Shown: positions 26,201 to 33,694 of the stretch, piece by piece
Layout: each line of letters starts with the position of its first letter
How positions within the stretch are numbered: position 1 is the first letter of the stretch
Source of the DNA: Lacinutrix jangbogonensis
GTDB lineage: Bacteria; Bacteroidota; Bacteroidia; Flavobacteriales; Flavobacteriaceae
Direction of reading: 5' to 3'
Assembly (NCBI RefSeq): GCF_000797445.1
Contig: NZ_JSWF01000030.1
Coordinates: forward strand, 1 to 64,000
Length of the DNA stretch: 64,000 bases
Notes under the pieces: generated by a model
What the model was told of the DNA's origin: nothing
What the model saw: only the letters and a program-made list of their open reading frames with translations
Database searches by the model: none
Made by a program: the position numbers and the translations under genes

Positions 26201-26560
26201 TTTTTTACGTGAGTTTATACGGTTTAAAACTTCGGCACGCAATAGTATGTTTGCATTATCGGTTTCTTCAATCTGGTATGGTCTTCTGTAACTTCCAGGA
26301 TAAAACAAAACATCTTTGGTGTTTACAAGTTGCTCTAAATCGTTAAGGTAAAAAGCAGCTTCTTCTTTATCGTTAAAGACTAAAAGAAAAGGTTTATCGG
26401 CAGTTTTAAAGCTTTCGTATATTACAAACGAAAGGGCAGAGCCAACAAGACCTTTTAAATGCGTTTTATTTGTTTTTTCTTGAGTTTGGGCAATAGCAGT
26501 ATGAAGTTTTTGCAGTTGCAAAGACTTGGCATAAGTTTGCGAGATTATAGATTTGCTCAC
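23213..26560 (-). CDS. mfd: Transcription-repair coupling factor Mfd
   Basis: An 1115-residue Mfd that displaces RNA polymerase stalled at DNA damage and recruits UvrA. Domain order is that of the family: a UvrB-like N-terminal part (LFYPGSYRRPYQIEE, FEYKFKRVDFVTEPGEFSVRGGIVDVFSF), a CarD-like RNA-polymerase-binding domain (DIGDYVTHIDHGIGKFGGL), SF2 helicase motor (GDVGFGKTEVAIRAAF Walker A, DEEQKFGV Walker B, TATPIPRTLQFSL, GRVGRSNKKAFCYF) and a TRCF C-terminal domain. It starts at GTG (26560); no ATG lies close upstream, and a TAnnTTTG box sits 21 bp away. Confidence 0.97.
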   Translation of the reverse strand: MSKSIISQTYAKSLQLQKLHTAIAQTQEKTNKTHLKGLVGSALSFVIYESFKTADKPFLLVFNDKEEAAFYLNDLEQLVNTKDVLFYPGSYRRPYQIEETDNANILLRAEVLNRINSRKKPAIIVTYPDALFEKVVTRKELERNTLKINVGDDLNIDFVNEVLFEYKFKRVDFVTEPGEFSVRGGIVDVFSFSHDEPYRIEFFGDEVDSIRTFDVETQLSNEQIKKIGIIPNVENKFLDESRESFLKYIASKTVVFTKNVEVLFSRIDEFFTKAEDAFKNLSTEVKHAEPEELFCNSAFLKRQLLDYNVVEFGTDSWLKPQEEIIFNTTPQPAFNKQFNLLIDNLNGNYNNGFTNYIACVSEQQAKRFQDIFDDVEQDVKYQTITLSLFQGFVDHSNKMVVYTDHQIFERYHKFHLKNGYAKKQAITLKELTNLDIGDYVTHIDHGIGKFGGLKKIDVEGKKQEAIKLVYGERDVLYLSIHSLHKITKFNGKDGKPPKVYKLGSKAWKVLKEKTKSRVKHVAFNLIKLYAKRKLEKGFQYKPDSYLQHELEASFIYEDTPDQITATADIKADMESERPMDRLICGDVGFGKTEVAIRAAFKAVDNGKQVAILVPTTILAFQHNKTFTERLKEFPVTVDYVNRFRTAKQKRETLEKLEKGHVDIIIGTHQLVNKKVKFKDLGLLIVDEEQKFGVAVKEKLKTIKDNVDVLTLTATPIPRTLQFSLMAARDLSVITTPPPNRYPIESNVIRFSEDTIRDAVSYEIQRGGQIFFIHNRIENIKEVAGMIQRLVPDAKIGIGHGQMEGKKLETLMLAFMEGAFDVLVSTTIIESGLDVPNANTIFINNANNFGLSDLHQMRGRVGRSNKKAFCYFITPEYSAMTDDARKRIQALEQFTALGSGFNIAMKDLEIRGAGDLLGGEQSGFINEIGFDTYQKILNEAIEELKENEFKELYSEDLENKEYVKDMTLDSDLELLFPDDYVNNIAERLNLYTQLNNFKTEAELAKFETELVDRFGELPTQVVDLLNSVRLKWMATKLGIEKVILKKGKLVGYFINNQQSHFYQSPNFTKLLKYVQQNPRAGKMNEKQTRNGLRLLLTFENIKTVEHALAVLKPILN

Positions 26561-26580
26561 GTAATTATTGTATTGGAACG

Positions 26581-26588
26581 CAAATATA
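26581..26588 (-). promoter_or_regulatory. -7 box of mfd
   Basis: On the minus strand the sequence is TATATTTG, a perfect TAnnTTTG, 21 bp upstream of the GTG start of mfd. Confidence 0.5.
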
Positions 26589-26654
26589 AGAGTTACAATG
26601 CTGAATCTATAAAATACTATTGCTCAATTTTGACTAAAAAAAGAAGTTTTTTAA

Positions 26655-26686
26655 TTTAAAAAAGGTTTGAAGATTAACTATCTTTG
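26655..26686 (+). promoter_or_regulatory. Promoter of the TerB-like gene
   Basis: TTTA (26655-26658), 20 nt, TATCTTTG (26679-26686). The ATG is at 26709. It runs divergent to the mfd promoter. Confidence 0.5.
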
Positions 26687-26708
26687 ACGCTCTAAAATAA
26701 AAATATAT

Positions 26709-27140
26709 ATGTCATTTTCAGATTTATTCGATAGCGGATTTAAAAAGCGTAACGAAGACCATTTTGCAGCTATTGTAAGATTGGCAATGGACGATGGAAT
26801 TATTTCAGATGAAGAAAAAACATTTTTAGATCGTTTGGCGCACAATTTAGACATTGGCGAAAACAACTATAAAATAATATTAAAGGATTATCAATCACAT
26901 CCAATTAACCCTCCAACCTCTTACGATAGACGTTTAGAGCGTTTATACGATTTGTCTCGTATGGTTTATGTAGATCATGTTAAAGGTGATACTGAGGAGT
27001 CTTTATTACGTAAAATTGCTGTTGGCTTAGGTTTTAATACGGAAAATGTAAAATACGTAATAGACAAAGCATTAACTTTAGTAAGTAATGGAGCAGATTT
27101 AGAGACGTTTACAAGTGAAATAAAAAGTATGAATAGGTAA
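26709..27140 (+). CDS. TerB-like helical protein
   Basis: A 143-residue acidic, all-alpha protein. FAAIVRLAMDDGIISDEEKTFLDRLAHNLDI matches the first half of the TerB/DjlA fold, in which an acidic D-x-x-I-S-x-E-E loop binds metal. The second half (LLRKIAVGLGFNTENVKYVIDKALTLV) repeats the helical pattern. TerB proteins are best known from tellurite-resistance and phage-defence loci, but lone copies like this one are common in flavobacteria and have no assigned role. It has its own promoter and terminator. Confidence 0.82.
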   Translation: MSFSDLFDSGFKKRNEDHFAAIVRLAMDDGIISDEEKTFLDRLAHNLDIGENNYKIILKDYQSHPINPPTSYDRRLERLYDLSRMVYVDHVKGDTEESLLRKIAVGLGFNTENVKYVIDKALTLVSNGADLETFTSEIKSMNR

Positions 27141-27164
27141 TTAAATCTTTTATAAATAATACAT

Positions 27165-27190
27165 AAGCAAGCTATCCAGCTTGCTTTTTT
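27165..27190 (+). terminator. Terminator of the TerB-like gene
   Basis: AAGCAAGCT-ATCC-AGCTTGCTT stem-loop followed by a run of T. Confidence 0.8.
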
Positions 27191-27203
27191 ATATAATGTA
27201 TTT

Positions 27204-27238
27204 AAGTTTTATTTTCGCTTCAGCGAAATAAAAAGCTT
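27204..27238. terminator. Inverted repeat, probable terminator of the histidine kinase operon
   Basis: TTTTATTTTCGCT and AGCGAAATAAAA pair across a 2-nt gap in the plus-strand reading, with AAG/CTT extending the ends. It lies 27-60 bp beyond the histidine kinase stop codon on the minus strand. Confidence 0.5.
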
Positions 27239-27264
27239 AACTAATTAAAATTAATTTGTTGCGA

Positions 27265-28788
27265 TTACTTTAAGTTGTTGTAGATTATTTCTAATAATTG
27301 ACTTTCGTTAAAAGGTTTCTTTAAAACATCGTTAATTCCTGCTTTTTTGTAACTTTTTAAATCGTCTTTAAAAACCTTAGCTGTAATAGCTACAATGGGT
27401 ACTTTTCTTTGGTGAAGGTCTGGTAATTTTCTAATTTGTTTAGCAATTTCCTCTCCTGTATGCTCTTCAAGCTTTATATCCATTAACACCAAATCAACTT
27501 CGTTCTCAAAATTTGATATTGTGTTAAGAACATCGTCTTTTTTAGTAGCAATATCCAAGAAAAAATGACCTTGAGAGGCTAATATTTTTAAAACTGAAAG
27601 TTGTGTGATTTCAGAATTTTCAACAAGTAATATGTTGTATTTTTTTGAAGTATCGAATGGTGCAATCGTTTTCTTTCTTGGAACATTAATGGCTAACGAC
27701 TTTTTAGCCAAAAAGTTAATACTCGTTGAAAATGTAGAGCCTTTACCAAATTCTGAAGAAACATTTACTTTATTGTTTGTTACCTCAACTAAGTGTTTTA
27801 CAATAGCAAGCCCTAGTCCAGTTCCTTTGTATTCATCATTTCCACTTACTTGTGTAAAGCGGGTAAAAACAGCTTTAATATCTTCTTCTTTTATTCCTAT
27901 TCCAGTATCAATTATCTCAAAATGAATACTCGCTTTTTGTGCTCTTAATTGGTTTAAGGATACATTAAAATTAATGCTGCCATTATTGGTGAATTTCACA
28001 GCATTATCTAGTAAGTTAGTTAAAACTTGTCTTAACCTTTTAGCGTCACCGCCAATGATTTCTGGTAAATTATCATCAAAGTTATAATTGAATTCTAGTA
28101 CTTTTTGTTCTGCTTTAATTTTATAATTTGACTTAATTTCATTTAGCAATTCAAGCAAATTAAAAGGCTCGATAGATAGTTCAAGTTTTCCTGATTCAAT
28201 TTTAGAGATGTCTAGAATATCATCAATCATTTTTTTTAAATAGAGGGAAGAGGAGTTTATTATTTGAATGTAATCCTTTTGCTGCCTTTCTAAACTAGTT
28301 TTACGTAAGATATCTGTGAAGGTTAAAATTCCCGTTAATGGGTTGCGTAACTCATGACTAAAATTAGCAATAAATATATTTTTAAATGCCTCTTTTTCTT
28401 TTAAATATGTGTTTTTGAGCTCTAGAATTTGTGAATTTATTACAGATTCGTTTCTTACCTGTGCAGTAGCTTGGTAGTTAATGTAATGTGTGGTTAAATC
28501 GTGAATTATTAAAAGGGGATTTTTACCATCACCAAATGTTTTTAAAATAATATCTGCTGTAATAACTTTATCTGCAATATTTAGATGTATACAAGGAATA
28601 GTTATTTCATTTTCTTCCGCTATTAGAAGTGAATTAAGCGAATCGAAAAAAGGATGAATATCTCCAATGTAATTATTTTTAAAGTCTAAAAACAATGCGT
28701 TATCAGATTCTATAACCTTTCCATTGAAATCTAATATGGAGTATTGTACAACTGCCTTTGTATATTTTTTCTTGTATTCTTCTAGCAT
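27265..28788 (-). CDS. Hybrid histidine kinase with C-terminal receiver (GTPase cassette)
   Basis: 507 residues with no membrane helix, so cytoplasmic. Residues 1-100 form a PAS-like sensor (VQYSILDFNGKVIESDNALF). A coiled linker leads to HisKA with H145 in NFSHELRNPLTGIL. The ATPase has LRQVLTNLLDNAVKF (N box), DTGIGI (G1) and KGTGLGLAI (G2). The receiver (about 384-505) has phospho-acceptor D437 in LVLMDIKLEEH and K491 in LKKPF. The usual acidic pair at its start is ILLVEN here, so only one acid (E390) remains. It is the last gene of a four-gene minus-strand unit, 18 bp after the Rab-like GTPase. No DNA-binding domain is present, so output is likely by protein contact or phosphotransfer. 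Confidence 0.9.
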   Translation of the reverse strand: MLEEYKKKYTKAVVQYSILDFNGKVIESDNALFLDFKNNYIGDIHPFFDSLNSLLIAEENEITIPCIHLNIADKVITADIILKTFGDGKNPLLIIHDLTTHYINYQATAQVRNESVINSQILELKNTYLKEKEAFKNIFIANFSHELRNPLTGILTFTDILRKTSLERQQKDYIQIINSSSLYLKKMIDDILDISKIESGKLELSIEPFNLLELLNEIKSNYKIKAEQKVLEFNYNFDDNLPEIIGGDAKRLRQVLTNLLDNAVKFTNNGSINFNVSLNQLRAQKASIHFEIIDTGIGIKEEDIKAVFTRFTQVSGNDEYKGTGLGLAIVKHLVEVTNNKVNVSSEFGKGSTFSTSINFLAKKSLAINVPRKKTIAPFDTSKKYNILLVENSEITQLSVLKILASQGHFFLDIATKKDDVLNTISNFENEVDLVLMDIKLEEHTGEEIAKQIRKLPDLHQRKVPIVAITAKVFKDDLKSYKKAGINDVLKKPFNESQLLEIIYNNLK

Positions 28789-28806
28789 ATTAAAGCTGGT
28801 TTTTAC

Positions 28807-29301
28807 TTATTTAATAAGTGCCTCAGCTAAATTAGAAAATAGAAAATTAACTTTGTCACCCGTCTTTGCACTAACATAGAAATCTGTTAAGCTACCAAAA
28901 TCATTGCTGTTTTGTTTTAAATATGCTTTGGTAACCAAATCTTCTTTGTTTCCAACAACTGTAATAGGCGTGTTTTTTTGTTTCTCTTTAAGGAAGTTTA
29001 TTTCGTTTTCTAAGTTTTTATAAGTTGCAGGTCTTGTTACATCGTATACGTAAATAAAGGCGTGCGTTCCTAAAAGATAAGATAATCTAGTATTAGTAAT
29101 ATCATCGTTTCCTTCTAAATCCCAAATAACCAACGAGACATCTGTTCCTTTTTCTGGAATAGTAATATTTTTTTTAAAAATGTGAACACCAATGGATACT
29201 TTATAATCTTCAGAAAATGTGTTTTCTACAAAACGCCTAATAAGAGATGATTTGCCAACGCCAAAATAACCTAATAAAACTATTTTTTTAGAGACTTTCA
29301 T
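28807..29301 (-). CDS. Rab/Ras-like small GTPase
   Basis: 164 residues, a stand-alone Ras-fold GTPase. G1 is GYFGVGKS (11-18). Switch I reads KVSIGVHIFKKNI, like the Rab TIGVDF stretch but with S36 for the Mg-binding Thr. G3 is IWDLEGND (59-66), like Rab WDTAGQE, but with N65 where Ras has Gln61, which suggests slow intrinsic hydrolysis and a need for a GAP. G4 is NKED (118-121) and G5 SAK (144-146). There is no lipidation motif. It is closer in layout to the Rab/Rup-type bacterial GTPases than to MglA. Neighbours on the same strand are a longin-like protein (95 bp upstream) and a hybrid kinase (18 bp downstream). Confidence 0.9.
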   Translation of the reverse strand: MKVSKKIVLLGYFGVGKSSLIRRFVENTFSEDYKVSIGVHIFKKNITIPEKGTDVSLVIWDLEGNDDITNTRLSYLLGTHAFIYVYDVTRPATYKNLENEINFLKEKQKNTPITVVGNKEDLVTKAYLKQNSNDFGSLTDFYVSAKTGDKVNFLFSNLAEALIK

Positions 29302-29396
29302 TGCCAGAATATTATTTTAATTTGTAGCCGTGTTGAAACATTGCAGTACAAAAGTAAGAAAAGCTATAGGGACTCTGAGCTTTTATTAAAAATTTG

Positions 29397-30203
29397 TTAT
29401 TGAAAATGCTTTTTTAATTTTTCACTAAAAGAATCTCTATTTATAATATCTTGTTTATTAATACTATTTTGAGCGAAATCTAATAGTTTGTCTTCCAATT
29501 GGCTTTTAAAAAGCGCATTATAAGAACCAGAAATAATCACTGCAATATAATAATCTGAGAAATTTTGAAGATGAATATGAAAACTATCATATTCTATATA
29601 ATTTAGTTCTTGATTTTCTTTTTCAAAGGCATCTTCGGCAAAACTCTTAATTGCTGTTAGCATTCCAGAGACCATATCCTCATCTATAGCTTGTGTTTTA
29701 GAATATTCCGAAATGATTATACCAGAACCTTTCTCGATAACCATAATTTGTTCAATTATTGGGTGTACCAGTTCTTGTAACATTAAGTCGGCCTCACTAA
29801 CTCCTGTTCTTTTAGATTTAAATTTACGCTTAAGAGCTTCAAATGAAAACGCATTGTTCATTTTTGCGTTTATCTGTTCAGACAAGATTTGCATTTCCTG
29901 TTGAATGTATTTTTTAATCATTTTTCCAATAATTGGAAATAAAGCTTCTACAACAGCATCTTGAGAATTTTTGATTTCAGATTTTAAGGCTTCAGTTATT
30001 ACTGGTCCTAAGGTTTTTGGGATTTCAATAACAAAATCGTTAAGTCTTTCTTCTATTATCGGATTAACACGATCAGAGAGTTGATTTTGTTTATTAACTA
30101 ATTCTTCTACAATTTTTAGCTTCTCTTCAACTTTTTGTGCATATTCACGCTCATCTGTAAGTAAGATGTCTTTTAAAATAGAAAGTCTTTCGTCTTGATT
30201 CAT
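29397..30203 (-). CDS. Coiled-coil protein with longin/roadblock-like module (GTPase partner candidate)
   Basis: 268 residues. Residues 1-130 are amphipathic helices (LNDFVIEIPKTLGPVITEAL, VVEALFPIIGKMIKKYIQQEM). About 148-250 forms a compact alpha/beta module: IIEQIMVIEKGSGIIISEYS, then DEDMVSGMLTAIKSFAEDAF, then LNYIEYDSFHIHLQ and YYIAVIISGSYN. The G-x-I-I-x-x-Y...D-x-x-x-SG-x-L-x-A-I-x-x-F pattern is what I know from prokaryotic roadblock/longin proteins that partner small GTPases. The assignment is by pattern, not alignment. Some databases may label such proteins as OmpA-like by neighbourhood. It is 15 bp after the coiled-coil gene, in one operon with the GTPase. Confidence 0.65.
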   Translation of the reverse strand: MNQDERLSILKDILLTDEREYAQKVEEKLKIVEELVNKQNQLSDRVNPIIEERLNDFVIEIPKTLGPVITEALKSEIKNSQDAVVEALFPIIGKMIKKYIQQEMQILSEQINAKMNNAFSFEALKRKFKSKRTGVSEADLMLQELVHPIIEQIMVIEKGSGIIISEYSKTQAIDEDMVSGMLTAIKSFAEDAFEKENQELNYIEYDSFHIHLQNFSDYYIAVIISGSYNALFKSQLEDKLLDFAQNSINKQDIINRDSFSEKLKKHFQ

Positions 30204-30218
30204 GGCGTGAGAATCAAA

Positions 30219-30578
30219 TTAGTTGCTTATTTTCTCGCCAAGTTTAATTAGTAAATCGCCAAACAGTTTACGGTCCAGTTTTTTCTCATCGAGAACATTA
30301 GCTTTATCTTCTAGGGTATTTTCTAGTTCTGTAATTCTAATATTAATATCCGTACTTAAGTTATCAATATTTTGAAGTAACTCTGTCTTAACATCATCAA
30401 TTAGGTTTTTTAACTCTTTTTTCTTGTCGAGTATATCTTGTTTTACAGCCTCAAATTCATGATTGTATTCTTGGATGTTTTCACCAAAAATAAGCTGTTT
30501 AATCGCATCGATTTTAGAAGTTGAATCGTTTGCGTTTGTATTATTAGGTGTAATTCTATCGTTTTCTGCCATTACCAT
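30219..30578 (-). CDS. Small coiled-coil protein of the GTPase cassette
   Basis: 119 residues. A disordered polar start (NDRITPNNTNANDSTS) leads into IDAIKQLIFGENIQEYNHEF and then a continuous heptad-like coil (residues 45-100, DILDKKKELKNLIDDVKTEL and NIRITELENTLEDK). The C-terminus is KLFGDLLIKLGEKI. There is no membrane segment and no known family. An ATG at 30572 is an alternative start. It heads the operon that includes the longin-like protein, GTPase and hybrid kinase, so it is probably a scaffold or effector; that is inference. Confidence 0.7.
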   Translation of the reverse strand: MVMAENDRITPNNTNANDSTSKIDAIKQLIFGENIQEYNHEFEAVKQDILDKKKELKNLIDDVKTELLQNIDNLSTDINIRITELENTLEDKANVLDEKKLDRKLFGDLLIKLGEKISN

Positions 30579-30704
30579 TTAGTTTAATAAACTGCGGTAA
30601 AAATAGCAAAATAAATTAGAATAATGCTAAATATGGTTTAAAGTGAGCTATAAATAATTTGAATTATAGCTTGTTCAGATAAAAACAGAAAATTAAACCA
30701 TAGC

Positions 30705-30746
30705 CTATCTCGCTTATATTTTAGATGTAAAGTATAAGCGAGATAG
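30705..30746. repeat. Long perfect hairpin downstream of fbp
   Basis: CTATCTCGCTTATA (30705-30718) and TATAAGCGAGATAG (30733-30746) are perfect 14-bp arms. After one T-G wobble, TTTA/TAAA extend the stem to about 19 pairs with a GATG loop. No T-run follows on either strand, so it is not a textbook terminator. A second smaller repeat (ATCGTT-N7-AACGAT, 30758-30776) lies between it and the fbp stop. It could protect the fbp mRNA 3' end. Confidence 0.6.
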
Positions 30747-30792
30747 AAATAAATTGGATCGTTTGTTTTGAACGATTAGTTGTGTAATATAT

Positions 30793-31800
30793 TTATTCAG
30801 CTTTTTGCATAAACTCCTCAGCTTTTTCAACCATATTTTTACTTCCGCAGAAAAATGGGATACGTTGGTGAAGTTCTGTAGGTTCAATATCTAAAATACG
30901 CGTAAAACCATCACTCGCTTTTCCATTGCCTTGTTCAGCAATAAAAGCCATAGGGTTACATTCGTAGAGTAAACGTAATTTTCCATCAGAGTTTTTAGAA
31001 CTTTTAGGATACATGTAAATACCTCCTTTTATCATGTTTCTATGAAAATCTGAAACCAAAGAGCCTATATATCTAGAAGTGTAAGGTCTATCACCTTCTT
31101 CTTTTTGACAATATTTTATATAATCTTTTACACCTTGAGGGAAATGGTTGTAGTTACCTTCGTTTACAGAATAAATATTCCCGTCTTCTGGGAATTGCAT
31201 GTTTGGGTGCGATAAATAAAGCGTTCCTAAAGCTGGATTTAATGTAAAACCATTTACACCATCTCCAGTTGTATAAACTAACATTGTAGACGTGCCATAA
31301 ACAACGTAACCAGCTGCTACTTGCTGATTTCCTTTTTGAAGAAAATCTTTTATAGTAACAGGCGTTCCTACTGGAGTTACACGCCTGTAAATAGAAAAAA
31401 TGGTTCCTACAGATACATTAACATCTATATTACTAGAACCATCTAAAGGATCTATTAACACAACATATTTATTCTGATTATTTTCGTCTTGACTATTTAT
31501 AGAAATAAAATCATCTTCTTCTTCGCTGGCAATACCACAAACAATATTTCTATTAGTTAACGTTTGAATAAACTTCTCGTTAGCATAAACATCTAGTTTT
31601 TGTTGATTTTCACCTTGAATATTAGTTTCTCCAGCGGCACCAAGAATATCAACCAAACCGGCTTTATTAACTTCGTGGTTTACTACTTTGGCTGCTAGGC
31701 GAATAGAGTTTATTAGCCTTGATAATTCGCCAGAAGTGTATTTAAAAGACGACTGGTTTTCAATAATAAATTCTCCTAACGTTTGGTTTTTTGTAGACAT
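30793..31800 (-). CDS. fbp: Class I fructose-1,6-bisphosphatase
   Basis: 335 residues. FBPase removes the 1-phosphate of fructose 1,6-bisphosphate in gluconeogenesis. The metal site is [14 protein letters not shown] with the preceding [30 protein letters not shown] and [19 protein letters not shown] are the sugar-phosphate-binding segments. The length matches the family. It lies just upstream of the GTPase cassette on the same strand, but two hairpins and 214 bp separate them, so it is probably an independent unit. Confidence 0.96.
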   Translation of the reverse strand: MSTKNQTLGEFIIENQSSFKYTSGELSRLINSIRLAAKVVNHEVNKAGLVDILGAAGETNIQGENQQKLDVYANEKFIQTLTNRNIVCGIASEEEDDFISINSQDENNQNKYVVLIDPLDGSSNIDVNVSVGTIFSIYRRVTPVGTPVTIKDFLQKGNQQVAAGYVVYGTSTMLVYTTGDGVNGFTLNPALGTLYLSHPNMQFPEDGNIYSVNEGNYNHFPQGVKDYIKYCQKEEGDRPYTSRYIGSLVSDFHRNMIKGGIYMYPKSSKNSDGKLRLLYECNPMAFIAEQGNGKASDGFTRILDIEPTELHQRIPFFCGSKNMVEKAEEFMQKAE

Positions 31801-31895
31801 ATTTTTTTTGATATTCGCTTTTGCAAATATCGTTTTTTTTTAGAAACTATAACGTTTTCGTAAAAGTAAATCTGTAACGTTATTTAACTTTAAAC

Positions 31896-31903
31896 TATAT
31901 TTG
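31896..31903 (+). promoter_or_regulatory. -7 box for the acetyltransferase-aspartate kinase pair
   Basis: TATATTTG, a perfect TAnnTTTG, 19 bp before the ATG at 31923. Confidence 0.5.
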
Positions 31904-31922
31904 ATTTCCAATTGTTTTAAAT

Positions 31923-32402
31923 ATGAAGAACACCATACGCTTAGCAACTAAAAACGATATGAAAAGTGTTCACGATTTAATCGTAGAACTCGCCGTTTTC
32001 GAAAAGGAACCTCATGCTGTTGAAGTCACTGCAAAGAACCTTGAAAGTGATGGTTATGGAAAACAACCAAAATTCACTTGTTTTGTTGCTGAAGTAGACT
32101 CTAAAATTGTTGGTGCCGCATTAATCTATATGCGTTATTCTACTTGGAAAGGAGAAGTGTTACATCTTGAAGATTTAATTGTTAAAGATAGTCTGAGAGG
32201 AAGCGGTTTAGGAACGGCACTGTTAGATGAAGTTGTTAAACATGGAAAAAAAATAGGCGTAAAACGTATTTGCTGGGAAGTTTTAGATTGGAACGCGCCT
32301 GCCATTGCCTTCTACCAGAAAAAAGGAGCAGATGTTAAACGCGATTGGGATGTTGTACATTTAAATGAAAACGGAATTAAAAATTATTTAAAATATATAT
32401 AG
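31923..32402 (+). CDS. GNAT acetyltransferase, diamine N-acetyltransferase-like
   Basis: 159 residues of a GCN5-type N-acetyltransferase. The acetyl-CoA loop is LRGSGLGTAL, preceded by the strand VLHLEDLIVKD; WEVLDWNAPAIAFYQKKGA closes the fold. YMRYSTWKGEVLHLEDLIV closely follows the spermidine/spermine acetyltransferase (SSAT) layout, so polyamine or thialysine acetylation is likely but unproven. Its TAG stop overlaps the GTG start of aspartate kinase by one base. Confidence 0.87.
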   Translation: MKNTIRLATKNDMKSVHDLIVELAVFEKEPHAVEVTAKNLESDGYGKQPKFTCFVAEVDSKIVGAALIYMRYSTWKGEVLHLEDLIVKDSLRGSGLGTALLDEVVKHGKKIGVKRICWEVLDWNAPAIAFYQKKGADVKRDWDVVHLNENGIKNYLKYI

Positions 32403-33652
32403 TGCAAGTATTTAAGTTTGGAGGTGCTTCTGTAAAAGATGCCAATGGAGTGAAAAATGTTTTAAAAGTACTTGAAAAAGTAGGCCATAAAAACACGCTT
32501 ATTATTGTCTCAGCAATGGGGAAAACTACAAATGGATTAGAACTTGTAATCCATAAATATTTAAATGAGAATAGCACATTTAAAGCTGAATTAGAAACCG
32601 TAAAAAACTATCATCTAGACATTGTGAAGGCATTATTTAAAAACGGGCAACATGTTGTTTTTAAGAGAATTGAAGTGCTTTTTACAGAGTTGTTACAGTT
32701 TTTTAAAACTAATAAGTCGCCAAATTATAATTTTATTTACGACCAAGCTATTGGTTATGGAGAATTAGCCTCAACAACCATTATTAGTTATTATTTAAAC
32801 GAAATGCATTTAACCAACACCTGGTTAGATGTTAGACAATGCATAAAGACAGATGATTACTACCGTCGCGCAAATGTAAATTGGGAAACAACACAAACCC
32901 TAATAACAAATAAAGTAGAAGCTTCCACTTTATATATTACTCAAGGTTTTATTGGTAGTGATAGTAATAATTTTACAACGACATTGGGTAGAGAAGGTAG
33001 TGATTATACCGCAGCCATTTTTGCGTATTGTTTAAATGCCCAAAGCGTAACGATCTGGAAAGATGTTCCAGGTGTTTTAAATGGTGATCCCCGTTTTTTT
33101 AATAACACACAATTATTAAATACTATTTCTTATACAGAAGCTATCGAACTTGCTTTTTATGGCGCTTCTGTTATTCACCCAAAAACATTACAACCTTTAC
33201 AACGCAAAGAAATTCCATTGCACGTAAAGTCGTTTTTAAACCCAGAGAGCGCTGGAACAACCGTTAATAAGTCTCAAGGTATTGAGCCAAAAGTGCCTTG
33301 TTTTATTTTAAAACAAAACCAAGTCTTATTATCCTTATCTACTTTAGATTTTTCTTATGTAGTTGAAGAAAATATTAGCGAAATATTTAACTTGCTAGCA
33401 CTATATAAAATGAAAGTCGATGTGATTCAAAATTCGGCTATTAGTTTTTCGGTTTGTTTTGAGAATTCGTACAATAATTTAGAAAAACTATTGTTACATT
33501 TAAAAGCCAAATTTAAAGTAGAATGTCATAAAAATGTTTCATTATACACTATTAGACATTATAATGATGTATCAATTAAAAAATTAGAACAAGATAAAAC
33601 CGTGTTATTGAAACAGTTATTTCAAGAAACGGTACAAATTGTAACTCAATAA
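32402..33652 (+). CDS. Aspartate kinase
   Basis: 416 residues. It phosphorylates aspartate at the head of the Lys/Met/Thr pathway. MQVFKFGGASVKDANGV is the ATP-binding start, FIGSDSNNFTTTLGREGSDYTAAIFA the substrate loop and IWKDVPGVLNGDPRFF the conserved nucleotide-contacting stretch. A regulatory ACT-like tail follows, shorter than in LysC with two ACT domains. The start is GTG at 32402, overlapping the upstream stop (TAGTG), so translation is probably coupled. It is not fused to a homoserine dehydrogenase. Confidence 0.93.
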   Translation: MQVFKFGGASVKDANGVKNVLKVLEKVGHKNTLIIVSAMGKTTNGLELVIHKYLNENSTFKAELETVKNYHLDIVKALFKNGQHVVFKRIEVLFTELLQFFKTNKSPNYNFIYDQAIGYGELASTTIISYYLNEMHLTNTWLDVRQCIKTDDYYRRANVNWETTQTLITNKVEASTLYITQGFIGSDSNNFTTTLGREGSDYTAAIFAYCLNAQSVTIWKDVPGVLNGDPRFFNNTQLLNTISYTEAIELAFYGASVIHPKTLQPLQRKEIPLHVKSFLNPESAGTTVNKSQGIEPKVPCFILKQNQVLLSLSTLDFSYVVEENISEIFNLLALYKMKVDVIQNSAISFSVCFENSYNNLEKLLLHLKAKFKVECHKNVSLYTIRHYNDVSIKKLEQDKTVLLKQLFQETVQIVTQ

Positions 33653-33658
33653 TCTATT

Positions 33659-33674
33659 GCTTACATTTGTAAGC
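33659..33674. promoter_or_regulatory. 16-bp palindrome over the -7 box of the lipid acyltransferase gene
   Basis: GCTTACATTTGTAAGC has perfect 7-bp arms around TT and contains TACATTTG (33662-33669), a TAnnTTTG -7 box. The ATG is at 33695. A protein bound here would block transcription start. Confidence 0.5.
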
Positions 33675-33694
33675 TTAAAACAGTAAAATTAACT

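Noticed and set aside
26709-27140. A tellurite-resistance or phage-defence ter locus
   Set aside because: Only one TerB-like gene is present; no terC, terD or terZ homologues are near.
28807-29301. MglA gliding GTPase
   Set aside because: Switch sequences are more Rab-like and the neighbour is not a plain MglB roadblock protein, although a distant relation remains possible.
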